Shown: positions 8,949 through 17,661, numbered from the stretch's first letter. The stretch: 46,907 nucleotides of DNA from CAYUJH01 sp964394585 (GCA_964394585.1 CAYMYI010000021.1:1-46907); one strand, 5' to 3'. A program made the numbers and translations. The notes: a model not told the origin generated them from the letters alone.

Positions 8949-9983
8949 TTAATGATGCTCATCTTCCGCGACTGCCATACCAATAAACAATGCGGATAGC
9001 AAAGTGAATATATAGGCTTGAAGTATTGCCACAAACAACTCTAAAAATGTAAGCGCTATCACGGCCGGCCCTACAGCAATAGAAAGAAAAGCATTCTTGA
9101 AGATGAAAATTAAACTAACCAAGCTAAGAATAATAATATGCCCTGCCGTAATATTAGCAAAAAGACGTACCATCAAAGCAAAAGGCTTGGTAAATATCCC
9201 TACAATTTCTACCGGAAGCATAATTACCCTAAGTGGCAGAGGTACGCCCGGCGTCCAAAAAATATGTTTCCAATAATGGACATTCCCTGAGGCATTTGTT
9301 ACAATGAGAGTAAACACAGCCAATGTCATCGTAAAGGCAATATTGCCTGAAGCATTTGCTCCTGTGGGGATTAAGCCTAATAGGTTATTAAACCAAATGA
9401 AAAAGAAAAGGCTTAGTAAGTATGGAAAATATTTTTCGTATTTGTGCTTACCGATATTAGGAATAGCTACATCGTCGCGCAAGAATACTATGATAGGCTC
9501 AAAGAACGATTGTACTCCTTTTGGCGCTTGCCCTGCTCTTTTCTTGTAGCTTGAGGCAATCGACGTAAAAACTATAAATAGTAACAGAACTGCAAGCATC
9601 ATCGAAGCTACGTTCTTTGTAATAGAAAAATCGAGTACCGATTTGCCAGATTTTTCAGTGATGTGTCCATGATCAAGTTGGTATTCGCGATCGCCTCGCA
9701 CTACAGTCGATTTACCATGATGAAATTCGCTTGACATAAATACATCAAGGTTACCATCCGTAAAAAAGATAATAGGCAAGGGGATAGACACTTTGTGCCC
9801 GTCAGAAGTATCGAAAAGATGCCAACCGTAATCATCCATAATGTGATGCATGATTAACTCATTAGGCTTGAAGCCCTCTCCACTCTCAGAAGGCTCAGAA
9901 CCTCCCGCAAAACCGCGCACTATGGAGAATGCAAAAAATAAGATACTGAGTAACAGAGTTTTACTGTGATATGTATTCATCAT
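8949..9983 (-). CDS. atpB: ATP synthase Fo a subunit with long periplasmic N-terminus
   Basis: This 344-residue a subunit provides the proton half-channels. The essential arginine lies in PFALMVRLFANITAGH, near residue 272, and the last helices carry the usual ALTFLELFVAILQAYIFTLL block. Compared with the roughly 270-residue E. coli protein it has a cleavable-looking signal sequence (about 1-25) and an extra soluble segment of about 100 residues before the first channel helix. This is a familiar feature of Bacteroidota AtpB. Its start overlaps the end of the upstream AtpI-like gene by 4 nt, which suggests translational coupling. Confidence 0.97.
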   Translation of the reverse strand: MMNTYHSKTLLLSILFFAFSIVRGFAGGSEPSESGEGFKPNELIMHHIMDDYGWHLFDTSDGHKVSIPLPIIFFTDGNLDVFMSSEFHHGKSTVVRGDREYQLDHGHITEKSGKSVLDFSITKNVASMMLAVLLLFIVFTSIASSYKKRAGQAPKGVQSFFEPIIVFLRDDVAIPNIGKHKYEKYFPYLLSLFFFIWFNNLLGLIPTGANASGNIAFTMTLAVFTLIVTNASGNVHYWKHIFWTPGVPLPLRVIMLPVEIVGIFTKPFALMVRLFANITAGHIIILSLVSLIFIFKNAFLSIAVGPAVIALTFLELFVAILQAYIFTLLSALFIGMAVAEDEHH

Positions 9984-10432
9984 ATTGATTGACTATCCTT
10001 TGAATTTTGGCGCAATTTAGACAATAGGGAACTAATTTCAAACACGGTAAAAAGGATGTAAAACACAAAGAAATTGGCCATAAAATGAATTAATTCTCCT
10101 TGGGTATAACCATCTGTTGACTTTGCCCAAATTATATATAACAAAAGCACAATTGCGGAGAATAAAAGTCTAAATGCAGAGGCTCCCATAAAATATTTTG
10201 GAAAGTCTAGAGTTTCCTTAGATAACCCTTTTTGATAAATGTAGTACGAAGTAAGTGTCAAAAAGAGGTTATACCCTAAGGCATACCAAGCATGTTCGTG
10301 CAGTAAAAAAGGGGCAAATTGCTGTGCCCCTATCATACCAATGCTTACCAATATGGTTAGTAAAAACAACTTTTTAAAAAACATAGCTAAAAAATTTGAG
10401 TAATCCTGTGTTTTTGCAAGGATACTCCTCAT
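9980..10432 (-). CDS. AtpI-like small membrane protein of the ATP synthase operon
   Basis: The 150-residue protein has about four membrane segments (near residues 20-40, 47-66, 83-103 and 118-135) and a polar C-terminus. Sequence alone does not identify it. Its place between atpZ and atpB, with a 1-nt overlap upstream and a 4-nt overlap downstream, fits the AtpI position found in many F1Fo operons. AtpI-type proteins assist c-ring assembly or magnesium supply, so this role is inferred from position. Some Bacteroidota annotate the equivalent gene as hypothetical. Confidence 0.7.
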   Translation of the reverse strand: MRSILAKTQDYSNFLAMFFKKLFLLTILVSIGMIGAQQFAPFLLHEHAWYALGYNLFLTLTSYYIYQKGLSKETLDFPKYFMGASAFRLLFSAIVLLLYIIWAKSTDGYTQGELIHFMANFFVFYILFTVFEISSLLSKLRQNSKDSQSI

Positions 10433-10683
10433 TATTTATTAGAAAACTTTTGAATGTCTCTGATCATCACAAAACTAGAGAGCACTACTGCTACAAGTGC
10501 GCAAACTACTGTCAGGTATGGCTTGGATAATTCAAAATAATCATCAAGCCAAGAGCCGAGCCATACCCCCAATAAAATGGTAACAAGCATTTGAAAAGCT
10601 ATGCCCGAATATTTTAGGTAGACATTAAAACTATGCTGTGGCTTTTGCTCTTTCTCGTTCTTTGGTGTTATTGGTTGATTCAA
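10432..10683 (-). CDS. atpZ: AtpZ/AtpI-family ATP synthase accessory protein
   Basis: The 83-residue protein has two membrane helices. The first contains YSGIAFQMLVTILLGVWLGSWLDDYF and the second YLTVVCALVAVVLSSFVMI. The G-WLGSWLDD pattern between the helices is the hallmark of the AtpZ/AtpI family, which helps Fo assembly and divalent cation handling. Its first 17 codons lie within the 3' end of the bactofilin gene in another frame, a 53-nt overlap. No later Met before the first helix offers a better start, so the overlap appears genuine. Confidence 0.85.
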   Translation of the reverse strand: MNQPITPKNEKEQKPQHSFNVYLKYSGIAFQMLVTILLGVWLGSWLDDYFELSKPYLTVVCALVAVVLSSFVMIRDIQKFSNK

Positions 10684-11065
10684 TCTTAATTTCTTTGTTT
10701 ATCTTTTCTCCCATATGGCAACTTCCGCTGAATATTGCTCCGGACTTCACAATCAGTTTGGCAGTATAAATATCTCCTTTGATTACGGCAGTAGGGTGAA
10801 GAATGAGTATATCAGTGATTTCTAGCTTCCCAATAATTTCCCCTTCTATTTCTGCGTTTTGCGCCATAATGTTGCCATCGACAACAGAGCCTTGCCCAAG
10901 CGCAACTTTAGATTTTGACTTAATATTTCCGTTCAAACGGCCGTCGATACGAATATTGCCAAACGTTTCGATATCGCCTGTAATGGTAGTACCCTTACCG
11001 ATAATATTTCGTTCGTTTGATACCTCTTCTGTCTCCTTTTCTGGTTTATTCCCAAATAAACTCAT
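10631..11065 (-). CDS. Bactofilin (polymer-forming cytoskeletal protein)
   Basis: The 144-residue product has the bactofilin beta-helix core at about residues 20-115, seen as repeated short strands such as GDIETFGNIRIDGRLNGNI and GEIIGKLEITD. Charged disordered tails flank the core. Bactofilins self-assemble into nucleotide-free filaments at the membrane and often guide peptidoglycan enzymes. The gene directly upstream encodes an M23 peptidase, a common partner, so local cell-wall remodelling is a plausible joint job. The C-terminal tail is Lys/Arg/Glu-rich and overlaps the start of atpZ by 53 nt. Confidence 0.9.
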   Translation of the reverse strand: MSLFGNKPEKETEEVSNERNIIGKGTTITGDIETFGNIRIDGRLNGNIKSKSKVALGQGSVVDGNIMAQNAEIEGEIIGKLEITDILILHPTAVIKGDIYTAKLIVKSGAIFSGSCHMGEKINKEIKIESTNNTKERERAKATA

Positions 11066-11158
11066 ACGCTAAAAATTTATATTGTAACAAAAATGAGAGA
11101 TGCCTCTCAAAAATCAGCTATCCGTTTGAATAACGCTTTGCAAATGTATTTCTTTTTA

Positions 11159-12019
11159 TTAAAACGGTATAAATTCTTCCGGATTTACAGGGTTGCCATT
11201 ATACCAAAGTTCTAAATGCAGGTGAGGTCCATCGGTAAGTTCGCCTGTATTCCCTATAATGGCGATCAAATCGCCTGCTTTTACAACTTCTCCTACTTCT
11301 TTCAGTAACGAGGAATTGTGCTTATAAAATGATAGGATATTGTTCTTGTGCTGTATACCAATTACATATCCTGAATCTTGTGTCCACGAAGCTACCATCA
11401 CAGTACCATCAGCAATCGCTTTAATAGGCTCGTCTTTTTTTGCTACTAAATCTACCCCAAAATGTCGCTCCGGCACATTATATCGGTTTGAAACCACTCC
11501 TTCTACCGGGGTGAGAAAATAAATTTCCTGTAACTCGTTTCGTAAACTGTTCTTATAAGTCAGTAAATCGTAGTCTACATCTTCAAACTCTTGTCGAAAT
11601 ACCGAATCTACTGGAGATATAGACTGTAAATCGATATCATTCACACTGATAGGAGTTTCTCCTTCTTCACTTTTTTCTTTATCGTCTAAGGTTACCTCTC
11701 CTTTTATAACGGCTTGAATGTTATTGATGTAATTATCTTTGATTTCCATAGCATACATGAGCGAATCGACCTGTGTTTCCATTTCGACCAATTGCCGATT
11801 GATTTGCAAATACTCCGCACGTGGATCGAACCATGTAGCCAAAAGAGTAGTAGCTAACAGAAAACTGATTCCACTCAGTACGATGAAAGCACCTAAGAAA
11901 ATCAAAAAGATTCGTACAATATTGAATGAATAAGTGCCCTTCTCGGCAAAGTTCTCCTCATCGCGAATAATGAGTAGATATTTACTGGTAAGCCACCCCG
12001 ATAACGTCTTTCGCTGCAT
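11159..12019 (-). CDS. M23-family (LytM) peptidoglycan endopeptidase, membrane-anchored
   Basis: The 286-residue protein has one membrane helix near residues 34-62, a coiled region at about 66-100, and a C-terminal LytM domain. Zinc ligands are visible: His186 and Asp190 in RHFGVD, and His268 in GPHLHLE with His266 beside it; His234 is the likely second catalytic histidine. The enzyme should therefore be active and not a degenerate LytM. The topology places the catalytic domain in the periplasm, where it would cleave peptide cross-links. It is the first gene of the unit that continues through bactofilin into the ATP synthase genes, 93 nt before bactofilin. Confidence 0.92.
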   Translation of the reverse strand: MQRKTLSGWLTSKYLLIIRDEENFAEKGTYSFNIVRIFLIFLGAFIVLSGISFLLATTLLATWFDPRAEYLQINRQLVEMETQVDSLMYAMEIKDNYINNIQAVIKGEVTLDDKEKSEEGETPISVNDIDLQSISPVDSVFRQEFEDVDYDLLTYKNSLRNELQEIYFLTPVEGVVSNRYNVPERHFGVDLVAKKDEPIKAIADGTVMVASWTQDSGYVIGIQHKNNILSFYKHNSSLLKEVGEVVKAGDLIAIIGNTGELTDGPHLHLELWYNGNPVNPEEFIPF

Positions 12020-12041
12020 GTACTTATGTCTCTGGTTTATG

Positions 12042-12049
12042 CAAAACTA
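12042..12049 (-). promoter_or_regulatory. Candidate Bacteroidota -7 promoter box for the M23/bactofilin/atp unit
   Basis: The minus strand reads TAGTTTTG, a full match to the Bacteroidota -7 consensus TAnnTTTG, 22 nt before the M23 gene ATG. I could not find a convincing -33 TTG element at the expected distance, so the call rests on one box and its position. Confidence 0.3.
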
Positions 12050-12228
12050 ACGAATCTGGAAGTTTTTGCTTTCAGATTACATTTTATTTTGATGGTAACG
12101 TCCCTTAATTTTGAAAGTTTTAAATATATCGGCACATAAAATGCGCTGATATACAAAAAATCAGAGTGAGTTCGACAGCGTACTCTTCTGTGAATCATTG
12201 TAAAAACCTCTTTTCGCCCAATATACAT

Positions 12229-14400
12229 ATGCGCTTTCCCCGCTTACTTCTTCTTGGCTTGTTGTGCATAGCATTGCACAGCTGTCAATTCTACCACGAT
12301 ACCACTGCCCGTTTTAATGCCTACTTTTTAGCCAAAGAAAAAATGAAAGAGGCTGAATTGGCTTTGTTCGGAAACCCTGAAAATCGATTTCACGAAGTAC
12401 TCGATATTCTTGTCGAGATTGATACCAACCACACCAAATCGCAAAAAGCTGCATTCGACTACGTAATTGAGAAGGCGTCTCTCCCTATTCAGTTTCACAA
12501 AAGAAGCAAATGGGTAGACGACTGCTACCTACTCATTGGTAAAGCACGACTGTACCAAGGTGATTTTGGCAATGCTTCTACTACCTTCAAATATGTAAAT
12601 GCTAATAGCAACGACGATAACGCCCGACATAGCACACTCATTTGGCTTATGCGGCAGTTCTTGGAATCAAAAGAATACAATAACCTCTTATATATAAAAG
12701 ACATTATTAACGCGGAAGAAGTCCCATTTACCGAAGAAAATACGCGTGATTATCACCTGGTAATGGCTCAATATACCCTACTCCGAAACGATTATGCTTT
12801 ATCTTCTCAACATTTAGAACTGGCAGTACCTTTTGTAGACCTTAGAGCAGAACGCGCTAGATTGTTTTTTGCCCTAGGACAACTTTTTGAGCGGACAAAC
12901 CAACCGCAAAAAGCTTTAGAAGCCTACCAAAAAGCAAAGAAACTCAGCCCTACCTTCGAATTAGAACTGTATGCTGATGCAGGTGCTAAAGCGGCTGTTC
13001 CGGTAAATTCTCAAACCGAAGAAGAAGAACGCGAACGGTACTACCGCCGGCAAATTGCCGACGAAAACAACTGGGACTATCGCGATAAGTTTTACTACGA
13101 TTGGGCAGAAATGAAAGTGCAGCGCAACAACTACCCCGAAGCCATTCTGTTGCTCAACCAGTCGATACAAGCAAGCACAATCAATACAGCGCAAAAATCA
13201 ATTTCGTACCTACGCAGCGGAGAGCTTTACTACGATATCGAAAAGTTTGAAGAAGCTGCTACTTACTACGACTCTGCCCTACAAATTATGCCTAAAGATT
13301 TGAAACGGTACGATGCTGTGGCTGAACGTACCGCTATCTTACAAGAGTTTGTAGAACAATTAAACATTGTGCGCGAACAAGACAAATTACTTCAACTTGC
13401 CGAACGCTCTACCGAAGAAATTATCGCATTTTTTGAAAAAGAAATTGCCCTTGAAAAGGAAAAAATCATTCAGTACCAAGAAAACAAACAACTCAACGAA
13501 CAACAAAACCAACGGGTTACCCTTGAACGCACACCACTCATTGGAGGCGGAAGTAGCAAACAAAATACAAACTGGTATTTTTATAACCCCGACCTCACTG
13601 TAATAGGCCGTTCGAATTTCTTACGCAAATGGGGCGACCGCCCATTGCAAGATAACTGGCGACTCGCCTCCAAACAGCCTGCCAACAAAGTAGCCCAAAA
13701 TAACCAACCCAATGCTCAAACAGACCCCAATAATATCGAAGGAGATAATTCCATAGAAGATATTTTTGCCTCAGTAAAACCACTCGAAGAACGTTTAGCC
13801 GCCGTACCTACTACGCCAGAAAAAATAGCAGAAGTAAAAGCTACCTTAGAAGATGCCCTCTACAAATTGGGCAATATCTATTATTACAAACTGAAAGAGC
13901 CTAAAAATACTCTTACCACATTTGAACGGCTGATTAACGAATTTCCCGATAGCGAGTTTGCCCCCGAAGCTGCATACTCTCTGTACTTGTTGTGCAAAGA
14001 ACACGACCTCTGCGATGAGGAAACCTATCGAGATATAATTGTGGAAAAATTCCCCGATTCGTTTTATGCAAAAGTGTTCCAAGACCCGCAATATATAGCC
14101 AAGCTGAAAGCAGCCAATGCCGAAGTAGAAAAACTCTATGCCAAAGCTTACGATTACTACAAGCACGGTTACTACTTACAAAGCGAGCAACTAGTGAAAC
14201 AAATTCAACAATCATTTGCTGAACACAGTCATCAAGATAAAGTTGCCTTATTAGCCGCTATGTTAAAAGGCCGCACAGTTGGACTAAACCCGTATTACGC
14301 TGCCCTAAACCAGTTTGTCGCCAACTATCCAGAAAGCCCGCTTGTAGAATACGCCAAAGAACTATTGGGCGATAAACTCACAGAACCACTCAATAAATAG
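12229..14400 (+). CDS. SprE/PorW-like TPR lipoprotein of the type IX secretion system
   Basis: The product is 723 residues from the ATG at 12229. I prefer this start to the ATG at 12166 because it opens directly on a lipoprotein signal (MRFPRLLLLGLLCIALHSC, Cys19). Just after the lipid site, FYHDTTARFNAYFLAKEKMKEAE resembles the conserved N-terminus of SprE/PorW, an outer-membrane-associated lipoprotein needed for type IX secretion and gliding. The rest is helical tetratricopeptide repeats, for example near residues 205-245 and 300-350, with a Gln/Asn-rich linker around 470-500. A TonB-C domain gene follows after 23 nt on the same strand. The family call is strong by N-terminal pattern and architecture but was not tested by alignment. 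Confidence 0.75.
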   Translation: MRFPRLLLLGLLCIALHSCQFYHDTTARFNAYFLAKEKMKEAELALFGNPENRFHEVLDILVEIDTNHTKSQKAAFDYVIEKASLPIQFHKRSKWVDDCYLLIGKARLYQGDFGNASTTFKYVNANSNDDNARHSTLIWLMRQFLESKEYNNLLYIKDIINAEEVPFTEENTRDYHLVMAQYTLLRNDYALSSQHLELAVPFVDLRAERARLFFALGQLFERTNQPQKALEAYQKAKKLSPTFELELYADAGAKAAVPVNSQTEEEERERYYRRQIADENNWDYRDKFYYDWAEMKVQRNNYPEAILLLNQSIQASTINTAQKSISYLRSGELYYDIEKFEEAATYYDSALQIMPKDLKRYDAVAERTAILQEFVEQLNIVREQDKLLQLAERSTEEIIAFFEKEIALEKEKIIQYQENKQLNEQQNQRVTLERTPLIGGGSSKQNTNWYFYNPDLTVIGRSNFLRKWGDRPLQDNWRLASKQPANKVAQNNQPNAQTDPNNIEGDNSIEDIFASVKPLEERLAAVPTTPEKIAEVKATLEDALYKLGNIYYYKLKEPKNTLTTFERLINEFPDSEFAPEAAYSLYLLCKEHDLCDEETYRDIIVEKFPDSFYAKVFQDPQYIAKLKAANAEVEKLYAKAYDYYKHGYYLQSEQLVKQIQQSFAEHSHQDKVALLAAMLKGRTVGLNPYYAALNQFVANYPESPLVEYAKELLGDKLTEPLNK

Positions 14401-14423
14401 GTTAACGTTCTAATAGCAAAGGC

Positions 14424-14864
14424 ATGAAAAAAGAAAAGAAGGAAAAAAATTTTATAAAAAACCCGCAGTACCCCGGTGGAAAAACAGCACTCGATGCGTT
14501 CATCAAACAACATTTACAGTACCCAGAGGAAGCCCTCAAACAGAAAGTAGAAGGAAGTGTATTAGTGGCATACACTGTGAATGATGATGGGGACGTGACA
14601 GAAGCCGAAGTAGTGAAAGGCTTGGGCTATGGGTGCGATGAAGAAGCTCTGCGCTTGGTGAATCAACTCATGTACTCTAAAGTGAGAAACCGAGGTGTAA
14701 TTTCCACCTTCCGTATGAAGCTAAACATCCATTTTCGTTTACCGGCTGCCCCTCATAAAGTTGCCTTGAATTATCAAATAAAACCCAAAACGGCTATACC
14801 CGAGCATACTCCAACCTCAGAAAAAAAAGTGTATACCATTACGCTGAACATACCGAAGAAATAA
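14424..14864 (+). CDS. TonB C-terminal domain protein without membrane anchor
   Basis: The 146-residue protein is almost entirely a TonB_C domain: a PQYPGGKTALDAFIKQHLQYPEEA opening, the VEGSVLVAYTVNDDGDV strand, and a GYGCDEEALRLV helix. The opening resembles Bacteroidota energy-transducer relatives. There is no N-terminal membrane helix or signal peptide, unlike a working TonB, and the N-terminus is a run of Lys and Glu. It may act as a cytoplasmic or mis-started protein, or a domain repurposed for protein contact. It follows the SprE/PorW-like gene by 23 nt and probably shares its transcript. Confidence 0.75.
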   Translation: MKKEKKEKNFIKNPQYPGGKTALDAFIKQHLQYPEEALKQKVEGSVLVAYTVNDDGDVTEAEVVKGLGYGCDEEALRLVNQLMYSKVRNRGVISTFRMKLNIHFRLPAAPHKVALNYQIKPKTAIPEHTPTSEKKVYTITLNIPKK

Positions 14865-14889
14865 ACGAAGTTTTTGCGACCAGTAGTCT

Positions 14890-15057
14890 TTATTTACTTG
14901 TAGTAACAGTAGTTTCCAACGAACAAGCATCGAACAGGACACAAGCCTTCCCGTGAGCATGCGGCGAACAGGCAGAAGCATTTAACGAGAGGGCTCCTAC
15001 AGAAAGCATCGCAATAATGAAGGTTTCTAAAAGTGTACGGACTACTGACTTTTTCAT
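14890..15057 (-). CDS. Small secreted cysteine-containing peptide (55 aa)
   Basis: A short minus-strand frame starts with ATG at 15057 and ends at TAA 14890-14892. It encodes a positively charged start (MKKSVVRTLL), a hydrophobic core to about residue 27, and a likely cleavage after NASA, leaving a mature peptide of about 26 residues. The mature peptide begins at Cys30, with further Cys at 39 and 45 and two His at 33 and 35. This is a typical form for the tiny exported peptides that are frequent in Bacteroidota genomes and often unannotated. It converges with the TonB-C gene, with 25 nt between them. No family is recognised. Confidence 0.5.
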   Translation of the reverse strand: MKKSVVRTLLETFIIAMLSVGALSLNASACSPHAHGKACVLFDACSLETTVTTSK

Positions 15058-15398
15058 GGTTTTATAGACTTCTGAAAGTTTAACAAGCTACCGTAACTAT
15101 ATAAACGATAACTTATCCAAAAAACATAACTTGCTGATTTACAGCTAAAAAAATCAAATATTCATTTACAATCGTTTACCAAAAAACTGTCCGAACTCGT
15201 GCGATTTACCCAAAAAGCGTACAACCTATTGTCATTAAAAATGCAAATGGGTGCTTTTATCAGGTTATCCTCATAAACTAATCGTGCTACGGTAAGTTGT
15301 GGAAATAGGAATTAGTTATTTTCTACTTTTTATCCAAGTTCAAAATCCCGATTTACGCTATCCGTGTTGTATAAAATTGATTTAATATAGATATTCGT
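15058..15398. other. AT-rich intergenic region
   Basis: About 340 nt lie between the small secreted peptide and the palindrome. I see no convincing open frame, tRNA, or terminator here. It should contain the promoter of the minus-strand peptide and part of the promoter region of the iron-sulfur operon. Confidence 0.5.
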
Positions 15399-15420
15399 AA
15401 TGTTATGCATGCATAACATT
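15399..15420. promoter_or_regulatory. Perfect 22-bp palindrome, candidate operator of the iron-sulfur operon
   Basis: The half-site AATGTTATGCA is repeated exactly as its reverse complement with no spacer, giving 22 symmetric bases. It ends 28 nt before the ATG at 15449. The position and exact symmetry fit an operator for a dimeric regulator, broadly like TGTTA-N8-TAACA. A small RNA hairpin in the leader is the other possibility. No regulator gene is adjacent. Confidence 0.55.
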
Positions 15421-15448
15421 TTTATGGAAATGAAAACCTCAAAAAACT

Positions 15449-16816
15449 ATGGAACTCTTTCTACAAATCTTTCAGCAACTGACCTTCCTTGGAGCCGTAG
15501 TTGCCCTAGGGTTACTCTTGTATAAACGAGTTGGGTTCATCCGCCGCAACATTCTACTCGGCAAAAAAATCGGTCCGATAGAAAATAAACCCGAACGCCT
15601 CAAAAACATGATTTTGCTTGCCTTCGGACAGAAAAAAATGTTTGATCGCCCTTTTATCGGCTTGATGCACTTTATCATCTATGCGGGCTTTCTACTAATC
15701 AACTTAGAGATTTTAGAAATCATCTTAGATGGGCTTTTCGGTACACACCGCCTATTTGCCCCAGCTTTTGGTGGGTTTTACACCTTCCTGATAGGTTTTT
15801 TCGAGCTATTAGCTTTAGGCGTTGCGATCACTTGTGTGGTGTTTTGGATGCGTCGTAACGTATTTAAAATCAAACGTTTCCACCAACCCGAAATGAAAGG
15901 ATGGCCGTTTCGCGATGCCAACATTATTTTAGTATGGGAGGTGTTGCTCATGCTTGCCCTTTTCACCATGAATGCTACCGACACTGTACTGCAAGGACGC
16001 GCCGCTGAAAGCGAATACGTAGCAGCTCATTATCAGCCTACCGGGAGCTTTTTGGTAAGCGGGTTGTTCACTGGCATTTTCGAAGGATTTTCTACCCATA
16101 ACCTAATTTTCACAGAGAGGATTGCATGGTGGTTGCATATCGTAGGAATCTTCGCTTTCGCTGTGTACGTAACCTACTCTAAGCACCTACACATAGGGCT
16201 CGCCTTTCCCAATACCTTCTATGCCGATTTGAAATCGAAAGGAGAAATGCAAAACATGGCGGAAATCACGGCAGAAGTAAAAGATATGCTTGGGCTAGAA
16301 TCGAACGGTGCTACAGCAAATGCCGAAGAAATTGGCACGTTCGGTGCGAAAGATGTAACCGACCTCACCTGGAAAAACTTGCTCGATGCCTACAGTTGTA
16401 CTGAGTGTGGCCGCTGTACATCGGCTTGCCCTGCCAACCAAACCGGTAAAAAGCTATCGCCTCGTAAGGTGATGATGGACACCCGCGACCGCCTAGAAGA
16501 AGTGGGCTATAACCTCGATAAGCATGGAAAAGATTACGACGACGGGAAAGCACTATACGGCGATTACATCAGCAAAGAAGAACTGATGGCATGCACTACC
16601 TGTAATGCGTGTGTGGAAGCCTGTCCGGTTGGGATTAACCCCTTGTCCATCATCTTGCAGCAACGCCGCTACATTGCCATGGAAGAATCCGACACGCCAA
16701 ACTCTTGGAATGCCATGTTCCAAAATATTGAAAATAACCAAGCCCCGTGGGCTTTTCCTGCTTCCGATCGCTTTAAATGGGCCGACGAAATGAAGGAAGA
16801 CGGAGCAGCATCGTAA
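15449..16816 (+). CDS. Membrane-bound iron-sulfur oxidoreductase subunit (HdrE/HdrD-N-like)
   Basis: The 455-residue protein joins a membrane domain of about six helices (residues 10-250) to a 4Fe-4S dicluster domain. Cluster ligands are C317, C320, C323 and C327 (followed by Pro), and C382, C385, C388 and C392 (followed by Pro). The membrane part resembles the NarI/HdrE-type cytochrome b fold; candidate haem histidines include those in HFIIYAG and in the HIVGIF and HLHIG segments. Such proteins pass electrons between quinone and a partner with CCG domains, which is the next gene after 27 nt. Together they look like a split HdrDE-type complex, common in Bacteroidota with unknown substrate. 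Confidence 0.85.
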   Translation: MELFLQIFQQLTFLGAVVALGLLLYKRVGFIRRNILLGKKIGPIENKPERLKNMILLAFGQKKMFDRPFIGLMHFIIYAGFLLINLEILEIILDGLFGTHRLFAPAFGGFYTFLIGFFELLALGVAITCVVFWMRRNVFKIKRFHQPEMKGWPFRDANIILVWEVLLMLALFTMNATDTVLQGRAAESEYVAAHYQPTGSFLVSGLFTGIFEGFSTHNLIFTERIAWWLHIVGIFAFAVYVTYSKHLHIGLAFPNTFYADLKSKGEMQNMAEITAEVKDMLGLESNGATANAEEIGTFGAKDVTDLTWKNLLDAYSCTECGRCTSACPANQTGKKLSPRKVMMDTRDRLEEVGYNLDKHGKDYDDGKALYGDYISKEELMACTTCNACVEACPVGINPLSIILQQRRYIAMEESDTPNSWNAMFQNIENNQAPWAFPASDRFKWADEMKEDGAAS

Positions 16817-16843
16817 TAACATCCACTATAAAAATATACCTCT

Positions 16844-17629
16844 ATGAGCAATACATCTATCCCTACGATGGCAGAAATGGCTGCCAACGGCGAACACCCC
16901 GAAGTCCTTTTTTGGGTAGGTTGCGCCGGCTCTTTCGACGACCGCTACAAACGCGTTACCAAAGCCTTTGTGAAAATCTTACAAGCCGCCAACATAAAAT
17001 TTGCAGTACTGGGCAAAGAAGAATCATGCACGGGCGACCCTGCCCGAAGAGCCGGCAACGAGTTTTTATTCCAGATGCAGGCAATCTCAAACATTGAAGT
17101 ACTCAATGGATATCAAATTAAAAAAATTGTAACCGCGTGCCCGCATTGCTTCAATACCCTAAAAAACGAATACCCTGCCCTTGGAGGTAACTACGAGGTA
17201 ATCCATCACTCTACCTACCTGCAACAACTCATCGATCAGGGTAAGGTGCGCCTCAAAGAAGGAGGTGCCTACAAAGGAAAGCGGGTAACTTTCCACGACT
17301 CATGCTACTTAGGCAGAGCCAACAATATTTACGAAGCTCCCCGCGATGTAATCAAAGCGTTAGATGCCGATTTAGTAGAAATGAAGAAATCGCGGAAAAA
17401 TGGCCTTTGCTGTGGCGCAGGAGGTGCTCAAATGTTTAAAGATGCTGAAAAAGGCAACAAAGAAGTAAACATTGAGCGCACTGAGCAAGCGTTAGCTACT
17501 CGCCCCAACGTGATTGGTGTGGGGTGTCCTTTCTGCATGACCATGATGAGCGACGGGGTAAAAAACAAAGAGAAAGAAAAAGAAATTAAAGTGCTTGACC
17601 TTGCCGAAATGATTGCTGATTCTTTATAA
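16844..17629 (+). CDS. CCG-domain iron-sulfur protein (HdrD/HdrB/GlpC-like)
   Basis: The 261-residue protein carries two cysteine-rich CCG-type domains. The second is complete: C154 in HDSCYLGRAN, C189-C190 in GLCCGAGG, and C228/C231 in GCPFCM. The first is reduced, with C27, C62 and C99/C102 and no double cysteine. CCG domains bind non-cubane [4Fe-4S] clusters in heterodisulfide reductase and related proteins. No signal peptide is seen, so it should act on the cytoplasmic face with the membrane partner encoded directly upstream. The electron donor or acceptor is not evident from the sequence; lactate, glycolate or a disulfide are family-level possibilities only. Confidence 0.88.
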   Translation: MSNTSIPTMAEMAANGEHPEVLFWVGCAGSFDDRYKRVTKAFVKILQAANIKFAVLGKEESCTGDPARRAGNEFLFQMQAISNIEVLNGYQIKKIVTACPHCFNTLKNEYPALGGNYEVIHHSTYLQQLIDQGKVRLKEGGAYKGKRVTFHDSCYLGRANNIYEAPRDVIKALDADLVEMKKSRKNGLCCGAGGAQMFKDAEKGNKEVNIERTEQALATRPNVIGVGCPFCMTMMSDGVKNKEKEKEIKVLDLAEMIADSL

Positions 17630-17635
17630 AACCAT

Positions 17636-17661
17636 AGCCCACGGTTCTAACCCCGTGGGCT
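17636..17661 (+). terminator. Terminator after the iron-sulfur operon
   Basis: AGCCCACGG (17636-17644) pairs with CCGTGGGCT (17653-17661), a 9-bp GC-rich stem with an 8-nt loop, 7 nt after the stop codon. The T-run is weak (TTCTCTC). The remaining sequence up to 17949 contains a G-run at 17766-17773 and no convincing gene; it should hold the SulP promoter. Confidence 0.6.
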
